Assembly (NCBI GenBank): GCA_023213315.1
Contig: JAKCPI010016655.1
Coordinates: forward strand, 86,885-150,884
Length of the DNA: 64,000 bases
Direction of reading: 5' to 3'
Origin: Euborellia annulipes
Taxonomy: Eukaryota; Arthropoda; Insecta; Dermaptera; Anisolabididae
This document shows, piece by piece, positions 41,201 to 50,200 of the stretch. A program made the translations under genes and the position numbers. Every line of letters begins with the position of its first letter. The first letter of the stretch is position 1. The notes under the pieces are model-generated. The model had not been told where the DNA came from, did not search any database, and saw only the letters and a list, made by a program, of their open reading frames with translations.

Positions 41201-44200
41201 TTCATTCTTTTCTTCAATTTTCAAATTTTTAGACTAAGCCACAGGTTTCCTTGCTGAAAAGCATGAGCTACCGGATTGAAATTTTATATTTAAGTTAGGT
41301 ACCCTCCCGGACACTCAAAATATGCTTTTGAAAAAAATGATTGATTCAATATCATTCCTGCATCAGAGCGGAGTCAGCTTAAAGAATGCACCTCACAAAG
41401 AACATGTATGACGCCCCTAAGGCTTTTAAATAATTTTTGGACCAAGCCCACCTATTATATCCTCGCGGCACTGAGGATGATCCATGTTATATGCGTCGAA
41501 ATATTTGCCAAATAAAGGACGTCAGGTGGAGCGATTAATCTGCTGGTTTTTATTCTCCAACCCCATTACTTATTTTTTGTTTTTCTTGTCTTTACCAATC
41601 GCAACTTTTCCGCACTATAGCAACTCTGAATTAAAAACTTGACTTTTTTCAATCCACCCTAATATACATGTTTGGAGATTCCGCGAGTCAAAAAAGTGGG
41701 TCCCGCAAATTGATCTATGTCGGGTGTGTGTGTGTGTGTGTCTGAGGATATTTTTAAATATGAAGTGAAGGAGCTACGAAATTTTATATTTAAGGAACTT
41801 TTTACACATTAAAAAAAAAATTTCTAATTCTTATGAAATTTTGTGTTTATTTAGGATTCTCTATTGGGTATAAAATATCCAAATATGAGATTAAAATTTT
41901 GAAAAATAATCATAGTTTATTTCAAGCAGTCAACATTAAAATACATGGAGCCTATGGAAATTTTGAATCAATTGACTTTTTTTTTTATTTGGCCTTTTTT
42001 ACTTTCTCTTACCTATGTATATATGTAATATATATATAGAGAGAAAGTATTGGTTTCATGTCAAAGATTCGATGTCGAGATTTTGATGGATCTTCACGTT
42101 TTGAGGTCCCCTGAATCCAAAAAAGTGGTTTTCGCGACATGGTCTGTCTGTCTGTCTGTCGTGTGTGTGTGTGTGTGTGTTCAATTTTAAGCATGAAGGA
42201 ATTGAGCTATGAGGCTGAAATTTTATATTTAAGTTAAACACCCCCCGGGACCGACAAAATAAGCTTTTAATCAAAATCGGCCAAAAAGTACTAGTACTTT
42301 ACTGATGTACTTTTTCAGTTTTTTTCGATTTTCTCAAAATTCGCTCTAACGATTTTGATTAAAATTCAAAAATCAATTATTTTTTAGATGCTCTTTCAAA
42401 TGTATATTCTCGTTTTGCCCTCAAAATTGTTTGAAGCACACTTTACTCTTGTGCTTCATAGGAAAGATAGGAGAAATAAATGGTTGCCATGGTAACCGAA
42501 TTTAAATCTTTTTCTTTTTATTAGATTAAAAATCAATTATTATTTAAACGCCCATTTTTTTTTTCGGAGAAAACATATCTCTCTCTCTCACAAAACTATC
42601 TTCTCTCTTTCTACGTGTTTTAAATTTTTTTTCTACCTTATCTTCGCATTTGGCCAATGTTAATTTCCTATAGGGATTTGTATGTTAATTTCGATTCAAA
42701 AGGGGGTCCCCTTTGGAACTTTTTACGCATTTAAAATTTTTTTTTCCAATTCTTATGAAATTTTGTATTTATTTACGAATCTATAATGTGTATAAAATGT
42801 CCAAATATGAGATTAAAATTTTGAAAAATAACCATAGTTTATTTCAAGCAATCAACATTTAAAATGCAAGTTTGAAACTAAGGTGCTATCGGAAACTAAA
42901 TATATCTCGACACAAAAAATCTGGTGTGACCAGCACAGTGCACAACTTTCTCTTACCGAAGGGTAAGAGAAAGTTGTGTGCTGTGCGCCAGTCACACCAG
43001 ATTTTTTTTTGTTGTAGTTCTAATATATTAAAAAATAAGCTTTTATTTCAAAACATAATTATCAATTATTTAATTCTTATCTCTTTGTAATATTTTTAAT
43101 AAACATTTTTATAATTTTCACTTTCTCTCACCTGTATTTTTTTATTTAAATAAAAAGGAATAATGAAGCAATTTTGTTAGCATTTATTGTTCATTAAATT
43201 AATAACTAAACGGAACTGAAATAAAATTTATGACTAAACTATATAACTTTATGGATGATTAATTAGATTTACCTTATTATTTCATTTATTTTAAAAATAT
43301 GACTAAGTAATTATATCCATTTTTTATTTGTTATTTTTTTTTAGAATTCATTAAAAACTTGTTTCTCTTTATATATTAATTATAAAAACAAAAACCAATT
43401 TTTTTATATCGCGATTATATTTATCTTGTTTTAGTAAACATTTAAAATCCTCTATCATTGCTATTTATATAAAAAGAAATTATCTATAATTTTTTTTTTT
43501 ATTTTAAATCTAGTTTCTAGGATTATGTTGAGGGGGGAGGGGGAGACGAAATGTTAATAACTTTCCTCCAAGGGCGGATACAGGGGGGGGGGGTAAAGGG
43601 GGCAATTACCCCCCCCCCCCCCCGAGATTTGAAAAAAATGCCTTTTTTTGCAAAAAAATTTATTTTTCACGTAAAATTTTAAAAATTAATACTTAAAAAT
43701 TTGATTTGTATTTATATTCTGGCAAACAAGTACAGAATGCGCCTTTAAATTACGGAAATTAAGAAAAAATAGTCTGTTGTGCGACGAGTCACACCAGATT
43801 ACCCCCCCCCCCCGAGAAACACCTCTGGATCCGCCCTTGCTTTCCTCCCTACACTGGGGTTGAAATGTTTTAAATGGAACTTAATTTTATTCAGTATCAT
43901 CCTTATTCGATAAGTGTCCCAGAGATGATTAATAAAAAAAAGCTAAGAGGTTTCAGGGCCCTTTTGATTTGAATATTCTAAACAATTGGGGGAATGGGTT
44001 AAATTTTCCACGATCATATTATTTCTTCCTTATCCTATTTTCCATCTAATTCTTTCAGGAATATTTCGATTAGAATCCCAACACACCCTTGTTATAAAAA
44101 ATTAAATATAAATATCAGAAACAATAAAAATCCACCTCAGATCCACACCCGAATAACAAGAAAAATTTCTATATTTTAATGTAGGTTTCTTTAAAAAAAT

Positions 44201-47200
44201 TCATTTAGGGAAGGAGAGGAGAGCAATTGTCCCAGATCGACACCCACCCCCTGGTTCAGAGTAGAGGGTGAAGTCAGCAGCGATATTAACTCCCTCCAGA
44301 AAATCTTTTGCCTCCCCCCCTTTAAGTACTTGTGACTCTGTGTCGATTGGAGATATTAATCATCTATATTTAAATTGATTAAAAAATAAGTAAAGATTGT
44401 GCAAATTTGATGAGGAAATCCCTCTTCCAACCCACTTACTTTTAACTATTTTAAACAGGAAAAATGAACTATCATGGGAAATAATAGAATTTATTTATCT
44501 GAAGATAAAATTTTTGTATTGTATCATATTGACTAATTGACCATTGAGACATATTATAAAAGATGAAGAAGGGTATTGGGGAATTTGGATTTCGTTTTTA
44601 TAAGCGCCAAAAATGAAAAAAAACTCATAAAATTTTTTGTTCTACTTGAAAATTTGGAAAATAAAAATAAAAAATCTTTTTACCCTTCGGTAAGTTGTAC
44701 ACCGTGCTTGTCACACCACATTTATGTGTCGAGATATATTTAGTTTCCCATAACACCTTAGTTAACTTGACAACTTGCGTTTCATAAGTAAAAAATAAAA
44801 ATACAAGTCAATTGATTCAAAATTATTATTGTTTTTCAAAATTTTCATCTCATATTTGGATATTTATACACAATAGAGAATCCTAAATCTATATATATAT
44901 AATTCGCTAATGTCCGTCTGTCTGTCCGTACGTCTGTCTGTCTGTCACGTTCTATTTAGGCAACTTCCCGTTGGAATTTTGAAATGAAATTTTAAATGCA
45001 TAAAGAGGACCTTCTCGGGATTACAGGAAAATTATTTTCATCCCGAAATTACTATAGCTTTTTGAGTTATTCATTCTTAAAGTTACGATTTCTCCCATAG
45101 GAAATGTATAGAGAAATATTTATGTATTCTTTTCATTTGTGTATTCCATGCATCTAAACAAATCCTCAAGCAGTCACTGAATTGGAATGGAATAAAAATA
45201 ATTTTCTTTTCATAATTAAGAAGAAAAGGCGAGGGTCCGCCGCAGGGAGGGGGAGTCTAGGGGGGCGAAGCCCCCCGGCTAGGCGGGGAGGCCCGGATAG
45301 TTAATTAAAATACATTTATCAGGACAACTCTTAATCATACCCTGAGACGCCGCCCGCTAGGGCCTAAGCGTGGTAGGGTTGCCTCCGGCAACCCTACTGC
45401 AGCTAGTGAATACAAAATTTCATAAGAATTGGGAAAAAAATTTTTAAATGTGTAAAAGGTTCCAAAGGGGCCCCTTTTGAATCGAAATTAACATGTACAT
45501 CCCCCATAGGGATTTAACATTGGCTCTTTAGAAGGAAGAGCTGGAAAATTAATTTGATAAATCTGAAATACTACATCAGTAAAGTGTACTTCAAACAATT
45601 TTCACGAAAAATTTTATTGATATACTTTTTAAAGTGCATCTAAAAAATAGTTGATAGGGGACCCTTTTGAATCTAAATCAACATGCTGTTGTTCACAGAC
45701 AGGATATCGCCCTTTTCATCCCTGAGATATTTTGTTCACAGATAGACCAATTTGGGGGACCCACTTTTTTGGACTCAAGGGACCTCAAAACATGTATATC
45801 CATTAAAATCTCGACATCGAATTTTTGACATGATCGCAATACTTTCTCTATATATTTCATATATTGGGTAAGAGAAAGAAAAAAATTGTTGATCAGAGAT
45901 AAGTTTTTTAAACAAAATATTTAAATTATATTTATTTATACACCAAAACATTTAAAAAAAATTTTTTCTTCTGTTTCGGTTATAATTAAAATTTGCATAT
46001 AAATAATAAAGCACATTTAAACATATCTATAAAGAACTTTTCGTGCAAGATTTTTTAATTCCTTGACGACATGTTTGGTTGGGTACACAAGTAAAAATCA
46101 AACGGGTTATTATGCTGTGGATGCTCACCTTGGAGAGATAAGAGTTGATCCAGTTGACGAAAGTCTTCTTCTGGACCCTTTCTTGTTCGTCTGTAACAGA
46201 GTAAACCAACAAGCAGGCATTAACGTGCGAGGCACCGATCGGAACGCACTTTGCGTGTCTTTTTAATAAATAAATAATCCCTCTTCAACTTCGACCAAAC
46301 TTGCCTATTTTGATCTGAAATACCGATTTGTTCGGAGGAAACTTTGCGATTAAAAAACTCTAGTTGATTTTTTTATAAACATTATCATTCTTTAAAACAA
46401 GTAAAAATCGGACGCGATAACGCACACCAGATTTTTTTTATTTCTGATAATATATCAACCCTGGACTCTGAATATCAGCTAGCAGCTAAGCCTAAGTGTA
46501 AAACTCATGAGAAAAGTGGATTCCAGTCATTTTCGGAAGAACATTGCAAAGTTGATCAAAGACAAGGGTCTAGTCTTTCCGAGGGCTGCGAATAAAATAG
46601 AATAATATTTAACCAACATAATTTATATTAAATCTATATTAATAATTCTATCTATAATAATCTATAATAATAATTTATATTAAATATATAATAAAATTTA
46701 TATTTTAACGGAAAACCACGTTATGAGGGTACCTTAATTAAAAAAAAAAAAATAAATCTCACAGAACATGTTTATAAAATAACTCAAAACGATAATTTTT
46801 TATCTTAATTTGAATGTATGTTTGAAATTAAATTAAAGGGTAAAAAGTAAAAATGGATGTTAATTTGACTCTGGCCCTTTAAAATAGTAATTAGGCCTAT
46901 TAACAGCATTCTTGCACTGGAAGCGTAATCAATACTTATGAATTCAATCTTACTGGAATGAAATATTGATACACGAAATAAGGAGTTGGCAAATCATCAT
47001 TGGGCTCAAAATAAGAAAATATTGACATTACAAAAGCTAAAATGAACTATTTTAGAAGTTAATTTTTAGGTCACGAAGCAGAAATAGAGGTGAGCTAATA
47101 ATTATGCCAGATGAGAGATAAACGCCTTTAACAGGCAAGATTTTCGATATCATTTATCGAGCGAGAGAGAATGAGAAATGGTCATTTTTGAAAAAAAGTA

Positions 47201-50200
47201 AAAAAGCGAAAAAAGCCCAGAGTGGAAGGAGGTTATTTCGTTGGACATTTTATTTATTATTATTGTTTATAAAAAAAAATTTATTAATAAATATAGCCTA
47301 TCGTCTATAAACTTAGATTCTACATAATATGCCATAAGTCTGGAATAGTGAGAAGTACGCAGACTTTCCATTACACAGTAAAATTATCTGGGTAAGTTTC
47401 TACTTGCTCAAACCAATGGTTATTTCTGACGAAAAAAATAAAGAATATATATGTTAATGTTAAGTTCCTGGCACGTAACACGAAGTTTTTGAACAAAATT
47501 GGCCAAAATATACTAGTACTTTACTGATGTACTTTTTCAATTGTTTTCCGATTTTCTTACAATTCACTCTATTGATTTTGATTAAAATTCATAAATCATT
47601 TTTTTATTAGATGTTCTTAGAAGTCTCTAATTTCTCTAATCTAATCCAATCTAATCTCTAATTTCTATTAAGATTGAAAAAAAAGTTGTTAAAAGCACCA
47701 CCAGAGAATTCAATTTAAGGAAAAATGATAAAACTCAATAATTTAAGAGTTAATCTTATACGAGAATTCTCATTTTGCCCTCGGGATTGTTTGAAGCACA
47801 CTTTACTCTTGTACTTTTTCGGAAAAATATGGAGAAATATTGAGATGGATAAGAAAATATAAATATTTTTTTGCTCATAGATTTTACATCTTGAATTCTA
47901 ATGGACTATTATGATCTAAACATATGTCGACACAAAAATTCTAGTGGGATAAGCATAGAACATAACTTTCATTTACCGAAGCGAAGAGAAAGTTGTATGA
48001 CGTGCGACCAGTCACACCAGGTTTTTTATTATATTTGTATTAAATATTATATATCGCCTTCTTTTGTATATATTTCATAAAATTTTAAACTTTTTTCTAA
48101 TTTGCTTCCCATGATTTATAAAAAAATTTGTTCAAACTTCACTTTTCATAGTTGCTCCATATATTTTTTTCTTCACTTTGACATTAAGAGAACTGTGACG
48201 ATATTTTAGCTGCTTTCGATTTGCCCATATTTGATGTAAATTTCACTTCCTAACAGATCTTTTCATCTGACGCAGTTTTGGGATTTGGTTGTGGGGAGGG
48301 GGAGGGGGGACAAGAATCTTTTAAATTAACAAATCCTTTCAAAGTGGAAGTTATAAAGTAGTACTGCAAATAAAATAAAAAATAAAATTTATAATTTTAA
48401 TATTATTGCAGGTTCTGGTGAAATTTTAGAAAGGAAAATACAAAATTTTGACACAATTGGTTTTGTTAAATTATAAAAAATGTTTAGAGAATTAATTGTA
48501 TATTTAAAAAAACTTCAAAAATCTCTTTTTTAGTTTTAATTTTTTAAAATGAGAAGTGGCTGTAGACTTTGAATTGGGTATAGGAGAGTTTACAGCCAAG
48601 GAATTAAATAAAAAACTTATTTAATTATTAACCGTCGACGTTTCGGTCGCAAGGAAGGTCGTGATTTGCGACCGAAACGTCGACGGTTAATAATTAAATA
48701 AAAGTTTTTTGTTTAATTCCTTGGCTGCAAAGTCTCCTATACCCAATTAATTTTTTTAATTCTCTTTTTGATTTAAATTCATATTAAATGTTCTTTTATT
48801 TAACAAAATGAGATGCTGCTTGACTAAACCAACAGCAAAAAGGCGTAAATTTGTTAACTTAGCCTTACAGTATTAGAAATGTTTGACAGCCAAGTGAGCC
48901 CTTTTGCAAAATTGTTAGTTAGAATTATCTAAGACACCAACAATTTGGTGGGACAACACATTACATTACTTTATCTTCGTGAGTAACAAGATTTTATTGG
49001 AAGCTTTCTCATATTGATCGAGAAAAATGGAACTGCGTATTCTTGGAATTCGCCTTTCTGTTAAAAAGAGTGAAAAATGAATTTGCCAAAAAACAGCAAC
49101 TAAATAACATTTCCGAAGTTGCTAATAAAAGAAAATAACGTTTCCCTCTTGAAATGCTCACTTGTAATGATAACCGCTGGTTTTGGTTTCTAACTCTCTG
49201 AAGACCAACCATTTGGACGTCCGCCTAGAAGATGGTCTAGTAAGAAATTCTAGCTACATATTTAGAAGAAGATGAATAAGGGATGATGGAGTGAGCGAAA
49301 ATTTTAATGAGGCGGTGATTGTATTATTAAACAAATCGCGAGTGGTCTCTCTGACGCCAAAAAAGCGTGATTAATTCAAAAACTAGTTAGTTTTCGAAAA
49401 AACATATAAGAATGAAAAGTAATTCAGCTAATGAAATTTATCATAATATGACATTTTTTTTATCAAAAAAATGATATAGGTCCTATTTGAAAAATTTTGA
49501 AAAAATTGTTAGGTAAAGTAACACTTATGGTTGACTGATTTTTTCCAAAAGGTAATATAGATCTAGAATTTTAATGTAAGGAACACATACGAAATTTTAT
49601 CGATCTAGCTCTTTGCTTTATAGGATATCGTGTTCGCACACACCCACACATAATTCTAAAAAATTGGATACAAACGTCAAAATCTCTAGATTGAATTTTT
49701 TACGATTACAATATTTTCTTTATATATATTCTTTATATTATATATCTTCGCCTAAGAGAAAATAAAGAGAGAGAAATCATTTCTTAGTTTATAACCTTGT
49801 AAAATAATGTTTCTGAGACCGGCAGCCGTACTATGATATGGATTGGCGTAACTGGGCCAGACAGCTCGTTGAATCGATTTGTTAACCACGTGGTTGGTAT
49901 GTACAGTCGCTAGCAAAATAGCGAGGCTCTTAAAGAGAATCTGTCACATGGTACCTTTGATTTCGGCGATACGATGATCCATGCGAAGTGGTGAAGATCG
50001 GCTAAAGGGCGTGGAGACAGTGGAAAGGGCATCGGTCGTTGATGATACACTTGACGATGCCGATGAGGAGCCGAGACTCTCTCGTGACGGCGAGCGAACG
50101 ACAAAGTGACGGTAAGCAAGACTTTCTTGCGACGATTTCCAACCAACAGCCGTCAATGACGATGAAGACGTTGCAGGTGGAGGTGAATCGGATGGTGGTG

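Larger units (their letters stand above)
36626..46128. other. Intron 2 (9.5 kb), within CH1, packed with repeats
   Basis: Separates exon 2 from exon 3. Contents are a hAT transposase remnant (37240-37531), hAT-like elements (37560, 38348, 43569), family A copies, a Helitron and a hammerhead-like motif, each listed separately. Stretches 38848-39700 and 43860-44680 are AT-rich with C/G tracts and show no feature I can name. Confidence 0.7.
46191..49954. other. Intron 1 (3.8 kb)
   Basis: Contains family A copy A5 (47480-48030) and an inverted repeat around 48588-48740. The rest (46270-47470, 48740-49950) is AT-rich with no coding or repeat structure I can name. Confidence 0.6.
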
